DNA from: Collinsella sp.
Lineage (GTDB): Bacteria > Actinomycetota > Coriobacteriia > Coriobacteriales > Coriobacteriaceae
Assembly (NCBI GenBank): GCA_031292915.1
Contig: JAUMSH010000075.1
Coordinates: 1 to 28,281 of the forward strand
DNA: 28,281 nt
Direction: 5' to 3'
Positions within the stretch are counted from its first letter, which is position 1; each line of letters starts with the position of its first letter. Positions 1 to 7,335 of this stretch are shown piece by piece. The notes under the pieces are model-generated. The model had not been told where the DNA came from and ran no database searches. It was given only the letters and a program-made list of their open reading frames with translations. A program made the position numbers and the translations under genes.

Positions 1-40
1 CCCTTGGTGGTGGGCCCTGCGTGGGGTCACACCCCAAGGG
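1..40. repeat. Imperfect inverted repeat at left edge
   Basis: The first seven bases (CCCTTGG) are the reverse complement of 34-40 (CCAAGGG), and there is weaker internal pairing. No T-run follows on either strand that would make this a convincing intrinsic terminator. It lies on the presumed mobile-element side of the tRNA fragment at 204-247, so it could be the tail of a gene or element to the left. Its function is unknown. Confidence 0.3.
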
Positions 41-73
41 TAATGCTCCGCCTGACCGCTTTCAAGCTCGTTG

Positions 74-173
74 TGGGTCGAATTTGGGTCGAATTATTCC
101 GCGTACTTTTCTTTCGTAAATCTATGAAAACATCAAATGACCTGGAGTTATATTGACTTCAATTTGGGTCGAA
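74..173. repeat. Short direct repeats, possible integrase arm sites
   Basis: AATTTGGGTCGAA occurs exactly at 81-93 and again at 161-173. A shorter copy, TGGGTCGAA, is at 74-82, overlapping the first. All lie within 130 bp of the tRNA fragment, on the side where an integrated element would end. Tyrosine integrases often bind short direct repeats (arm sites) just inside an attachment site, so that is a reasonable reading. No integrase gene is visible here, so the assignment is inference. Confidence 0.35.
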
Positions 174-203
174 ATGTCTGAATGAAACAACGTCGTAGCG
201 ACC

Positions 204-247
204 TCATAACCCGAAGGTCGGTGGTTCAAATCCGCCCCCCGCGACCA
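204..247 (+). other. 3' half of initiator tRNA-Met gene, putative attR site
   Basis: The segment starts in an anticodon loop with CAT (205-207) and continues through the 3' anticodon stem CCCGA. The T arm is complete (GGTGG, TTCAAAT, CCGCC), followed by the acceptor strand CCCCGCG, discriminator A and an encoded CCA (245-247). The acceptor and anticodon-arm sequences fit initiator tRNA-fMet. Upstream of 204 the expected 5' anticodon stem (TCGGG), D arm and 5' acceptor strand are absent, so this is not a functional tRNA gene. A 3'-half tRNA duplicate is the usual scar of integration into a tRNA gene, with the intact gene at the other end of the element, here to the left. An alternative is a simple rearrangement. 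Confidence 0.7.
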
Positions 248-256
248 TGAAACTTC

Positions 257-288
257 AGGTCGGAAGCATAAAAGCTCCCGACCTTTTT
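257..288 (+). terminator. Intrinsic terminator after tRNA 3' end
   Basis: The arms AGGTCGG (257-263) and CCGACCT (278-284), with further inner AGC/GCT pairing, are followed by a TTTTT run. It sits 10 bp after the CCA of the tRNA fragment, where the terminator of the original tRNA gene would be. This supports the idea that the right side is the native chromosomal flank. Confidence 0.75.
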
Positions 289-506
289 CTTTGTCTAGGG
301 GTTTCGGCATCTCTCGTTCTTTGGGTACCTCGAGGCGGGCAATCAGATAGATACTTACGAGTATCATAGGGTCTTTTTACGTCGCGGTCGTGTCTCGTAC
401 TGGTGCGCCGCTCTTTGTGGGACGTGTCACTTTGCCATAGGTTGTCCGGCGGCGGGGCGCAGGTCGTTCCCCGTGGCGTCGCTCCTTTCGACGCTACGCT
501 GCCTGG
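289..506. other. Intergenic stretch, nothing recognised
   Basis: There is no convincing gene between the tRNA-fragment terminator and the end of the MGMT-like gene. The short open frames here lack ribosome sites and protein-like composition. Confidence 0.5.
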
Positions 507-815
507 CTACTCGTTCCACTGGTGCTTTTTCATGTCGACGCAGCCGTTGTCTCGGAAGGCGACTCCTTCCTCCGTCAGTAGTGCTCGCTGGTCGGGGAAG
601 TTTGGCGCGAGGCGTCCCGCGTGGTTGACGACGCGGTGGCAGGGATAATCGCCGTAGCGATCCGCCTCGCTCAGCACCGCTCCGACCAGGCGAGAGTTTT
701 TCTCCCTGCCGATGAGGCGCGCTATCTGACCGTACGAGGCGACGCATCCCGCCGGAATCTCTGCCACGACGGAGAGAATCTCATAAACCAAATCTTCGTC
801 CAGGACTTTTCCCAT
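507..815 (-). CDS. MGMT-family DNA alkyltransferase-like protein
   Basis: A 102-residue protein of the methylated-DNA-protein cysteine methyltransferase fold, reduced to the DNA-binding/active-site domain. Visible features are the helix SYGQIARLIG (27-36), an arginine at 42 in the position of the base-flipping Arg finger, and the active-site motif PCHRV with Cys59. The usual N-terminal domain of Ada/Ogt (about 80 residues) is missing, as in many short bacterial homologues. The retained Cys suggests real alkyl transfer, unlike ATL proteins where the Cys is replaced. The ATG at 815 has GGGAG about 8 bases upstream. It is the last gene of a probable minus-strand operon after the DHA2 exporter and CBS protein. 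The expected role is repair of O6-alkylguanine or regulation of a response to it; substrate range cannot be judged. Confidence 0.85.
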   Translation of the reverse strand: MGKVLDEDLVYEILSVVAEIPAGCVASYGQIARLIGREKNSRLVGAVLSEADRYGDYPCHRVVNHAGRLAPNFPDQRALLTEEGVAFRDNGCVDMKKHQWNE

Positions 816-989
816 CGTATCGCTCCCGTGTTCGCTTTTGCCTTCGGGGGCGCGGCGCCGATCACCCGTGCTGCGATTTTCGCAGCTCCCCTTACCGAAG
901 CATCGAGGGAAAGCGCGTGCGTGTCGAGGTTGTCTGGTCTAGTTGCTGGCTCGATGCCTCGAGATGTTCGCCTCAAGTGCGACCTGCCC

Positions 990-1496
990 CTATTGGAAAA
1001 GGATGCCGAAGATGTATTTGGTGATGGCGGAGCGGCGGATGACCCCCACGAGTTTGCCCTCGTCATCAACCACAGGAAGCTTCTTGAACTTCTTCTTCGC
1101 CAGCAGCGCGGCGACGCGGGCGATGCTCTGCTCGGGACGGGCACACACTACCTGGCGCGTCGCGAAATCCATGACGCAGCGATCCTTCAGGTCTTCGATG
1201 CGCTGCTCAAGGCTCTGATCGTCGAAGTACAGCATGGACGCGTCGCCGCCCGTGAAGATGGTGTGAGCGCGATGCTGCGCGATGGCTCCCATGACATCGC
1301 CGTCGGAGATGAACCCGACCACCTGGTTGCGCTCATCGATTACGGGCATGCTGCTCACCTCGTTTTCGGCGAGCATGCGCACCACGTCGGAAATCGTGCA
1401 ATCCTGCGTGCAGGTGAACGGCTCTTCAATCATGATGCTCGAAACGGGCGTCCCCTCGAGCTCGAGCGGGATGCGCTCGGACAGAATCTCGGACAT
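990..1496 (-). CDS. CBS-domain protein, tandem CBS pair
   Basis: A 168-residue protein made of two CBS motifs and little else. The first spans about residues 15-80 (PVSSIMIEEPFTC, then SSMPVIDERNQVVGFISDGD) and the second about 105-165 (VMDFATRQVVC, then FKKLPVVDDEGKLVGVI). CBS pairs bind adenosine nucleotides or other ligands and act as regulatory sensors; there is no attached catalytic domain. The start at 1496 is 3 bp after the stop of the upstream transporter gene and has a strong AAGGAGG site inside the end of that gene, so the two are translationally coupled. Coupling suggests that it senses energy or ligand state for the exporter, but that is inference. Confidence 0.85.
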   Translation of the reverse strand: MSEILSERIPLELEGTPVSSIMIEEPFTCTQDCTISDVVRMLAENEVSSMPVIDERNQVVGFISDGDVMGAIAQHRAHTIFTGGDASMLYFDDQSLEQRIEDLKDRCVMDFATRQVVCARPEQSIARVAALLAKKKFKKLPVVDDEGKLVGVIRRSAITKYIFGILFQ

Positions 1497-1499
1497 CGC

Positions 1500-2939
1500 T
1501 TATGCCTCCTTCGTTTTCGGTGCGGTTTTCTTGGTGCGCACGCTGAATATGGCGCAGATAAGGGAAACGAGGCCGATTGCCGCGCACACCTTGTAAGCGA
1601 CGCCCGCGCCCACGGCGGTGGCTACTTGGATGCTCGCATCGACGCCGGCCGACGCGGTGACGCTTGTCATGACCGTGATGATGAGCGCCGTGCACAAACC
1701 GCCGGCGACCTGGCGGCCGGTGTTCGCGATGGCGTTGCCGTGGGCGATCATGTCATTTTTCAAGGCATTGACACCCCATGTGTTCACCGGCATGTTCGCG
1801 AGCGACTGGCCGGCGGACTGCAGCATGCAGAACAGCGCAACCACCAAGATGGGCGTGTTTACCGTCGAAAGCGAGAGCAGGAACAGGGCGCCGGTCATGA
1901 GGGCCAGGCCGACGATCGAGATGGCACGCGGACCGAACTTGTCGAACACCACGCCGGAGATAGGGCTGATGATGATGCCCACCGCCGCGGCGGGAAGCAT
2001 GGCCATACCGGTTTCGAAGGCCGAAGCGCCAAGCGAGGTTTGCAGCAGCAACGGCAACAGCGTGTTGGTGACCAGGCATGCGGCGTTGATGAGCGTGACG
2101 ATGATGGCGGCCACGCGGAACTCGCGCGTCTTGAGCGTGCCCAGTTGAAGCAGCGGGTCCTCGATTTTGCCCTGGCGTACGACGAACAGCACCAAGCACA
2201 CGACACCCGCGACGATCGAGCCGAGCACCACGGGGTTGCCCCAACCCATCGACGAGGCGCTCGAGAACCCGTAGAGAAGTCCGCCGAAGGCGATGGTGGA
2301 GAGGACGACCGAGGGCAGGTCGAGCTTGGGGTTCTTCAGCTCGCCCACGTTTTTCAGCATGAACACGCCCAGCACCAGCACGAGAATTGCGAGGGGGACG
2401 ATGGCGCCGATCATGGTGCGCCAGCCGTACGTGTCGATCACCGCACCGCCTACGACGGGGCCGACCGCGGGACCCGCCGACATGACGATGCCCGCCATGC
2501 CCATAGCCGTTCCTCGTTTCTCGACGGGGAACACCAGCATGGGAACCACCGAGACAAGCGGCATGAGCACGCCTGAGCCCGCCGCTTGCAACACGCGACC
2601 GATGATGAGGAACAGGAAATCAGGGGCTGCGGCGCACAGCAGCGTGCCCAGCGCGAACACCAGCGTCGCCCCGAAGAATAGCACGCGGGTGCTGAACTTG
2701 TCGATAAGGAACGCCGAAACGGGGACCATGATGCCGCTCACCAGCGGGTATATGGACATGATCCACTGGGCAGTCGAGGCATCGATGGCGAAATCGGACA
2801 TGATGACCGGCAGCGCAGGCGACATCACCGTTTGGTTCAGTAGCGCCAAGAAGGCACCCAGGACGACGACCGCGACGATGCGGATCTGGGTACCGGTAAT
2901 GCGCCCATTGGCGGGCGCGACCGTACAATTATCAGACAT
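1500..2939 (-). CDS. MFS exporter, DHA2 (EmrB/QacA-like) family
   Basis: A 479-residue polytopic membrane protein. The N-terminal stretch with LNQTVMSPALPVI in helix 1 is the typical DHA2 signature (LDxTIVNVALP type). A later segment around GRVLQAAGSGVLMPL matches the family's helix-4 motif, and motif C (GPAVGPVVGGAV) marks a drug:H+ antiporter. Hydrophobic segments are consistent with about 14 helices. The family exports drugs, biocides or metabolites by proton antiport; the substrate here is unknown. The ATG at 2939 is preceded by AAGGAAG. It is first in an operon with the CBS and MGMT-like genes, and a 21-bp palindrome 63 bp upstream may be an operator. Confidence 0.88.
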   Translation of the reverse strand: MSDNCTVAPANGRITGTQIRIVAVVVLGAFLALLNQTVMSPALPVIMSDFAIDASTAQWIMSIYPLVSGIMVPVSAFLIDKFSTRVLFFGATLVFALGTLLCAAAPDFLFLIIGRVLQAAGSGVLMPLVSVVPMLVFPVEKRGTAMGMAGIVMSAGPAVGPVVGGAVIDTYGWRTMIGAIVPLAILVLVLGVFMLKNVGELKNPKLDLPSVVLSTIAFGGLLYGFSSASSMGWGNPVVLGSIVAGVVCLVLFVVRQGKIEDPLLQLGTLKTREFRVAAIIVTLINAACLVTNTLLPLLLQTSLGASAFETGMAMLPAAAVGIIISPISGVVFDKFGPRAISIVGLALMTGALFLLSLSTVNTPILVVALFCMLQSAGQSLANMPVNTWGVNALKNDMIAHGNAIANTGRQVAGGLCTALIITVMTSVTASAGVDASIQVATAVGAGVAYKVCAAIGLVSLICAIFSVRTKKTAPKTKEA

Positions 2940-3001
2940 AAGCTTCCTTCGTATCTATTCGATTCTTCGCCGAAGGCGCGCCGGCCCACGGGCGAAATAA
3001 C

Positions 3002-3022
3002 ATGCACGTGCTATGCGTGCAT
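3002..3022. promoter_or_regulatory. Palindrome upstream of DHA2 exporter, candidate operator
   Basis: The perfect 7-bp arms ATGCACG (3002-3008) and CGTGCAT (3016-3022) are separated by 7 bp, 63 bp upstream of the exporter start. The size fits a dimeric TetR- or MarR-type site, which commonly controls such exporters. No regulator gene is adjacent, so this is a suggestion only. Confidence 0.35.
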
Positions 3023-3459
3023 CAGATACGACAGGAAGAAAGCGGCTGCTCAGAGCGCACTTGGGGAACAACAGGAGAGGCCCCGTATACCAGGGGCCGC
3101 CGAATTGCGATGTATGCTTTGGTCAAATCCTTCATAGCGGGGAGGTATTTTAGCAGCCGTCTTCGCCCCTTTCAAGGGATGTAACCCAGACGTTGATTTT
3201 CTTCACCGAGGCGTCATCGTTGACGGGTGGCGTGCTTCTCTATCGCCACACCGCGGGGCGAGGGAACGCCGCGGCGAGCTTGTACATCGGCTATGTGTGC
3301 AGCTGCGAGCGTGTCGCCGGCGCGCGCTGGGCGCCAGTCCGATCCGGCCGACTCTTGCCGACGGTCGGTCGCCGTCCTCCTCCATCTCCGCCTGCTCTGT
3401 TTTTGCTCGGCTCCCTTGTCGCATCATGGACGGACGAGAATTGAGCGAAGGCGGTACGT
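3023..3459. other. Intergenic region without a recognised gene
   Basis: This separates the exporter operon (leftward) from the ArsC/Spx-like gene (rightward) and must hold both promoters. A small hairpin is visible (GGCCCC 3079-3084 with GGGGCC 3093-3098). Several overlapping short open frames exist in both strands, but none has a ribosome site or protein-like composition. Confidence 0.45.
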
Positions 3460-3801
3460 ATGAACATCCAGATATTCGGCACGAAGAAAAGCTTCGATAC
3501 TAAGAAGGCGCAGCGCTATTTCAAGGAACGTCGTGTGAAGTTCCAGTTCATCGACTTGAAGGAAAAGGGGATGAGCAAAGGCGAGCTCGAAAGCGTGGCG
3601 CGCGCCGTCGGCGGGATCGACGCTGTGATCGATCCAAAGGCGAAAGATGCCGACACGGTTGCGCTCGTACAGTATCTTGCTGCCGACCAGAAGTTCGAAA
3701 AGGTGCTCGATAACCAGCAGATTCTTCGTGAGCCCATCGTTCGCAACGGCCGCCAGGCAACCGTTGGCTACGAGCCTGACGTGTGGAAGGGCTGGGAATA
3801 A
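3460..3801 (+). CDS. ArsC/Spx-family thioredoxin-fold protein lacking cysteine
   Basis: A 113-residue protein of the ArsC/Spx/YffB family. It has the N-terminal beta strand and GTKKSFDTKKA active-site loop (7-17), the KFQFIDLKEKGMSKGEL segment, and the C-terminal LREPIVRNGRQATVGY motif with the family's cis-Pro. Length and layout are normal. The odd point is the active site: the position normally held by the nucleophilic Cys is Ser11 (codon AGC), and the whole protein has no cysteine, so arsenate-reductase or thiol chemistry is not possible. It may act as a binding or regulatory protein in the manner of Spx contacting RNA polymerase, or be a degenerate paralogue. Upstream GAAGGCGG gives a modest ribosome site. 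It is monocistronic, followed by a long hairpin. Confidence 0.8.
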   Translation: MNIQIFGTKKSFDTKKAQRYFKERRVKFQFIDLKEKGMSKGELESVARAVGGIDAVIDPKAKDADTVALVQYLAADQKFEKVLDNQQILREPIVRNGRQATVGYEPDVWKGWE

Positions 3802-3805
3802 AGCG

Positions 3806-3847
3806 AAGCGCCCACGCCCGTGGTTTTATCCACGGACGCGGGCGCTT
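3806..3847 (+). terminator. Long hairpin after ArsC/Spx-like gene
   Basis: AAGCGCCC...CCGTGG pairs with CCACGG...GGGCGCTT to give a stem of about 18 bp with a few mismatches and a TTTTAT loop, starting 5 bp after the stop codon. There is no clear T-run downstream, so it is a terminator-like or mRNA-end hairpin rather than a canonical intrinsic terminator. Confidence 0.5.
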
Positions 3848-3973
3848 GCGTAAGACGTCTCTTGTCGTTTGAGTGGAGCGCCCCGGCGGCGCTGAACAAC
3901 GCGCCCCGGTGACGTGGCTCGGGGCTCTTTGTGCCGTACATCTATGAGAGGAGATATTTGATGCGCATGGGCG

Positions 3974-5752
3974 CTACTCCATGTAGCCACCCTGAATGGC
4001 GGAAACTGCATGCTCGGTAAAGAACTTGAGCGTGCCGGAGGTATAGCGATTAGCCTTGGGCTTCCAAGCGGCTCGGCGCTCGGCCAGGACGGCATCGACC
4101 TCGGCCGGCTCCATCTCCTTGCCGGCGATGCCCACAATAGACAGCGAGCGCTCGGGGATGTTGATCTGGATAAGGTCGCCCTCCTCGATCAGGGCAATCG
4201 GGCCGCCCACGGCAGCCTCGGGCGAAACGTGACCGATAGCCGGGCCCTTGGAGGCGCCGGAGAAGCGGCCATCGGTGATAAGGGCAATGCTCGCACCCAG
4301 CTCGGGATCGCTGGCGATAGCCTCGGTGGTGTAGAACATCTCGGGCATACCGGAACCCTTGGGGCCCTCATAGCGAATGATGACGGCGTCGCCGGGCTTG
4401 ACCTCGTGCGTCAGGACGGCGTGGATAGCGTCCTCCTCGCAGTCGAACGGACGCGCCTTAAGCGTGGCCTGGAACATCTCGCGCGGAACAACCGTGTGCT
4501 TGACGACGGCGCCCTCGGGAGCAAGGTTGCCGTGGAGGATGGCGATGGAGCCGTCGGTACCAAAGGCCTGGTCAAACGGGCGAATGATGTCCTCGCGCTT
4601 GAGGTTCCACTTCTCCAGGTAGCGGCCGCACTTCTCGTAGTAACCGTTGTTCTTAAGGTCCTCGAGGTTTTCGCCGAGGGTCTTGCCGGTGACGGTCATG
4701 ACATCGAGGTGGAGCATCGACTTGATCTCCTCCATGATGCGCGGCACGCCGCCCGCATAGTAGAAGAACTGCGCCGGCCACTCGCCTGCGGGGCGAACGT
4801 TGAGCAGGTAGTGGGCGCCACGGTGCAGGCGATCGAAGTCGTCGGCGGACATCTCGATGCCAAACTCGCGGGCAATCGCGGGGATATGCAGCAGCGAGTT
4901 GGTGGAGCCCGAAATGGCACCGTGGACCATAATGAGGTTCTCGAAGGACTCCTTGGTCACGATGTCGCGCGGGCACAGGTTGTGTTCGGAGAGCCACACG
5001 GACTGACGGCCGGCCTCGCGCGCAAACTCACGCAGATCGGAGCTGGTTGCGGGCAGCAGGGCCGTGCCGGGGAGCATAAGGCCCAGGGCCTCGGCGGTAA
5101 CCTGCATGGTCGACGCGGTGCCCATAAACGAGCAGGCACCGCAGCTGGGGCATGCGTTGTGCTTGGCAAACTCAAGCTCCTCGCGGGAGATCTCGCCGCG
5201 CTCGTAGCGGGCAGAAATCGCGCCGAGCTGTTCCAGGGTCAACAAATCGGGACCGGCATCCATGACACCGCCGGTAACGACGATGGAGGGGATGTTGATG
5301 CGGCCCATGGCCATGAGGTTCGCAGGCAGGCCCTTATCGCAGCTGGCGACAAAGACACCGGCGTCGAACGGGGTGGCCTTGGCATGGATCTCGATCATGT
5401 TGGCGATCATGTCGCGGCTGGGCAGCGAGTAGTTGATGCCGTCGTGGCCCTGTGCCTCGCCATCGCAGATATCGGTGCAGAAGTAACGGGCACCGTGACC
5501 GCCAGCCTCGGCAACGCCAGCACGAACCTCCTCGACCAGCTCAAACAGGCCAGCAGAACCCGGGTGCGAGTCGCCAAACGTCGACTCGATAATGACCTGT
5601 GGCTTGTCCAGATCCTCGATCGTCCAGCCGGAGCCCAGACGCAGCGGGTCCATCTCGGGGCTGATGGTGCGAAACTTGCCGGAACGCGGCTGCAGCTTGG
5701 CAACCAGGTCGGCGGCCTCCTGCTGAATCTGTGCTTTGGTCTTCTCGTCCAT
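3974..5752 (-). CDS. IlvD/Edd-superfamily aldonate dehydratase, YjhG/YagF type
   Basis: A 592-residue Fe-S dehydratase that removes water from a sugar acid to give a 2-keto-3-deoxy acid. Family motifs are ASCDKGLPA (Cys138), ACPSCGACSFMGTA (Cys201, 204, 207), SGSTNSLLHIPAIA and DGRFSGASKGPAIGHVSPEA. The segment STFGDSHPGS replaces the WNxC region of true dihydroxyacid dehydratase, and TDICDGEAQGHDG follows. Both features recall E. coli YjhG/YagF (xylonate dehydratases), so branched-chain amino-acid synthesis (IlvD) is unlikely. The ATG at 5752 is chosen because AGAGGAG lies just before it; an upstream in-frame ATG at 5788 has no such site. It follows gntP by 108 bp on the same strand, matching the E. 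coli yjhG-yjhF pairing. The substrate is probably D-gluconate, D-xylonate or galactonate and is unresolved. Confidence 0.85.
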   Translation of the reverse strand: MDEKTKAQIQQEAADLVAKLQPRSGKFRTISPEMDPLRLGSGWTIEDLDKPQVIIESTFGDSHPGSAGLFELVEEVRAGVAEAGGHGARYFCTDICDGEAQGHDGINYSLPSRDMIANMIEIHAKATPFDAGVFVASCDKGLPANLMAMGRINIPSIVVTGGVMDAGPDLLTLEQLGAISARYERGEISREELEFAKHNACPSCGACSFMGTASTMQVTAEALGLMLPGTALLPATSSDLREFAREAGRQSVWLSEHNLCPRDIVTKESFENLIMVHGAISGSTNSLLHIPAIAREFGIEMSADDFDRLHRGAHYLLNVRPAGEWPAQFFYYAGGVPRIMEEIKSMLHLDVMTVTGKTLGENLEDLKNNGYYEKCGRYLEKWNLKREDIIRPFDQAFGTDGSIAILHGNLAPEGAVVKHTVVPREMFQATLKARPFDCEEDAIHAVLTHEVKPGDAVIIRYEGPKGSGMPEMFYTTEAIASDPELGASIALITDGRFSGASKGPAIGHVSPEAAVGGPIALIEEGDLIQINIPERSLSIVGIAGKEMEPAEVDAVLAERRAAWKPKANRYTSGTLKFFTEHAVSAIQGGYME

Positions 5753-5820
5753 GATGTTCTCCTCTTTTGGTTTGAACGGTTGTACCAATCGTTGGTTAAT
5801 GAATCAGGTGTAAATGGGTA

Positions 5821-5837
5821 CCGAGCGATGCGCTCGG
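5821..5837 (-). other. Intercistronic hairpin between gntP and dehydratase
   Basis: CCGAGCG and CGCTCGG form a perfect 7-bp stem with an ATG loop, 24 bp past the gntP stop. There is no T-run on the minus-strand side, so it is more likely a processing or stability element than a full terminator. Confidence 0.4.
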
Positions 5838-5860
5838 CAAAAGATGCTTAGCTACGCGAA

Positions 5861-7222
5861 CTAGGCAAAGAACGAAATCACCAGGGCGCAGGCAAGACCC
5901 GAAAGGCCGATGAGCGTCTCCATAACGGTCCAGGACTTGAGGGTGGTCTTCTCGTCAATCTCCAGGAACGAGGAGCACATCCAAAAACCGGCATCGTTGA
6001 CGTGCGAGAGGGCCGTGGCACCGCCGCAGATAGCAAGACAGATGGCGGCACGCATGAGCACCGAGGCTCCTGCAACCGCGGGCATGGCGGCCATAATGCC
6101 CGATGCCATGGTCATAGCGACGATGGAGCTGCCGACAGAGGCACGCACCATGACGGCAATCAAAAAGGCAACGACCACCAAAGGCAGCGGTGAGGCCTCG
6201 AGCATAGGGCCGATAACCTGGCCCAAGCCGCAATCTTGCAGCATCCAGCGAATGACGCCGCCACAGGCGATAACCAGCAAGATCATGCCGACGGGCTTAA
6301 GAGAGCGGTCGAGCAGGGCCTTGAGCTCGGCGCCGGTGTAGCCGCGCCGCGCGCCCAGCAGATACATCGCGACGAGCGTGGCGAGCGTCAAAGCGACAAA
6401 CGGCTTGCCCAGGAAGGCGAGAATCGAGGCGAACTCGGCGGGCATGGGGATATAAGAGGACAACGTGCCCAGCAAAATCAGACAAAGCGGCGTGAGCACG
6501 ATGGCAAGCACCATGCCAAAGGAGGGAAGCTCCTTTTCGTCGCTCGCACCCTCGGCAGAGGTAAAGTGCTCCGGAACATCGGTAAAAATGCGACCGCCCA
6601 CGTTGCGGCCCCAGATGACGCCGGCAATCGCCATGGCGATGAAGGCGGTGGGGATACCGACGAGGATCATGGTGCCCAGGTCGACACCGAGCGTGCCGGC
6701 GACCAAAACCGACCCGGCCGATGGCGGCACAAACGCATAGCCAGCGGCAAGTCCCGCGAGTAGCGCGATGCCGTAGTAGAGCGTCGACTTTTTGGTCTGC
6801 GATGCCACGCTAAACGCAAGCGGAATCAAAACGACCACGCCGGCCTCAAAGAACACCGTAGTACCGATGACCAGACCGGTAATGCCCAGCGCCCAGCTAG
6901 AGTGACCCTGCCCAAAGGTATCGATGAAGGTTTGGGCGATCTTTTTGGCGCCGCCGCTCTCTTCAAGAATCTGGCCAAACATCGAACCCAAACCAATGAG
7001 CAGGGCAATGTTTTGCAGCGTGGTGCCCACGCCCTTGGTGACAGTGTCCGCCACCAGGTCGAGCGGCATACCGGCGCTGATGCCGATCGCGAGCGCCGAG
7101 ACCATCATCGAAAGCACAGGATGCAGCTTGAACTTGATGATGAGCGCAAGCAGCAGCGCGATGCCCACGATGGCGGCGATGACCAACCTGGTGGGGTCTG
7201 CCATAAACGTTGGGTCTGACAT
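5861..7222 (-). CDS. gntP: GntP-family gluconate/aldonate:H+ symporter
   Basis: A 453-residue integral membrane protein of the gluconate permease (GntP) family. It has an N-terminal hydrophobic helix, then KFKLHPVLSMMVSALAIGI, the GLGSMFGQILEESGGAKKIA segment and a C-terminal SHVNDAGFWM motif. All three are characteristic of GntP/GntT/YjhF proteins. Length is normal and about 12-14 membrane segments are evident. It imports gluconate or a related aldonate with protons. The start is ATG at 7222 with GGAGG upstream. The gene lies just before the YjhG/YagF-type dehydratase and is divergent from a GntR-family regulator whose likely operators (7236-7329) lie directly upstream. This forms a self-contained aldonate uptake-dehydration unit. 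Confidence 0.9.
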   Translation of the reverse strand: MSDPTFMADPTRLVIAAIVGIALLLALIIKFKLHPVLSMMVSALAIGISAGMPLDLVADTVTKGVGTTLQNIALLIGLGSMFGQILEESGGAKKIAQTFIDTFGQGHSSWALGITGLVIGTTVFFEAGVVVLIPLAFSVASQTKKSTLYYGIALLAGLAAGYAFVPPSAGSVLVAGTLGVDLGTMILVGIPTAFIAMAIAGVIWGRNVGGRIFTDVPEHFTSAEGASDEKELPSFGMVLAIVLTPLCLILLGTLSSYIPMPAEFASILAFLGKPFVALTLATLVAMYLLGARRGYTGAELKALLDRSLKPVGMILLVIACGGVIRWMLQDCGLGQVIGPMLEASPLPLVVVAFLIAVMVRASVGSSIVAMTMASGIMAAMPAVAGASVLMRAAICLAICGGATALSHVNDAGFWMCSSFLEIDEKTTLKSWTVMETLIGLSGLACALVISFFA

Positions 7223-7235
7223 CTTTCCTCCAATT

Positions 7236-7262
7236 CATCAGACCTTTTGAATTCGTCTGATG
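7236..7262. promoter_or_regulatory. Inverted repeat CATCAGAC-N11-GTCTGATG, candidate GntR operator
   Basis: Arms at 7236-7243 and 7255-7262 are perfect reverse complements, just upstream of the gntP start. The same GTCTGATG word recurs at 7284-7291 and a related core (CATCTGATG) at 7318-7326. Clustering between gntP and the divergent FadR-type regulator gene makes these its probable binding sites. Confidence 0.55.
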
Positions 7263-7268
7263 ACTATA
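7263..7268 (-). promoter_or_regulatory. Candidate -10 element for gntP
   Basis: TATAGT on the minus strand, 41 bp before the gntP start. No good -35 hexamer is seen at 16-18 bp, which would fit a promoter that depends on an activator. It lies immediately beside the inverted repeat at 7236-7262, so binding there would block it. Confidence 0.35.
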
Positions 7269-7282
7269 GCGTGTTTTGAAAA

Positions 7283-7291
7283 GGTCTGATG
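7283..7291. promoter_or_regulatory. GGTCTGATG half site
   Basis: This repeats the right arm of the inverted repeat at 7236-7262, in the same orientation. It is a possible additional half site for the GntR-family regulator. Confidence 0.35.
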
Positions 7292-7314
7292 TTTCATTTT
7301 GAAATTTGCTCGAA

Positions 7315-7329
7315 ATACATCTGATGTAT
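7315..7329. promoter_or_regulatory. Perfect 15-nt palindrome, candidate GntR site
   Basis: ATACATCTGATGTAT is a perfect palindrome about one central base and shares the CATC/GATG core with the other boxes in this intergenic region. It lies 7 bp from the CCGTT tandem repeat at 7336-7361. Confidence 0.45.
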
Positions 7330-7335
7330 TCGGTA

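Noticed and set aside
204..247. Functional tRNA-Met gene
   Set aside because: The 5' half (acceptor strand, D arm, 5' anticodon stem) is missing, so it cannot fold into a tRNA.
122..367. 81-codon minus-strand frame over the tRNA fragment
   Set aside because: Its only protein-like part is the translated antisense of the tRNA 3' half, a common false gene call.
621..2576. Long plus-strand open frame (651 codons) opposite the exporter and CBS genes
   Set aside because: It is antisense to two clear families, its His/Arg/Asp-rich composition is typical of GC-rich shadow frames, and it has no domain.
3193..3503. Several overlapping short open frames before the ArsC/Spx-like gene
   Set aside because: They overlap in all frames on both strands, have Arg/Pro/Ser-rich noise composition and no ribosome sites.
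3961..4020. 19-codon plus-strand frame preceded by a good AGAGGAGA ribosome site
   Set aside because: Too short, runs into the end of the dehydratase gene on the other strand, and resembles nothing. It may be a chance site or the remnant of a lost gene.
3974..5752. Dihydroxyacid dehydratase IlvD of branched-chain amino-acid synthesis
   Set aside because: The N-terminal Cys region is replaced by STFGDSHPGS, and the gene sits beside a gluconate permease and sugar-acid regulator, not ilv genes.
4010..5851. 613-codon plus-strand open frame opposite the dehydratase
   Set aside because: It is the antisense shadow of a conserved Fe-S dehydratase; no recognisable protein and no ribosome site.
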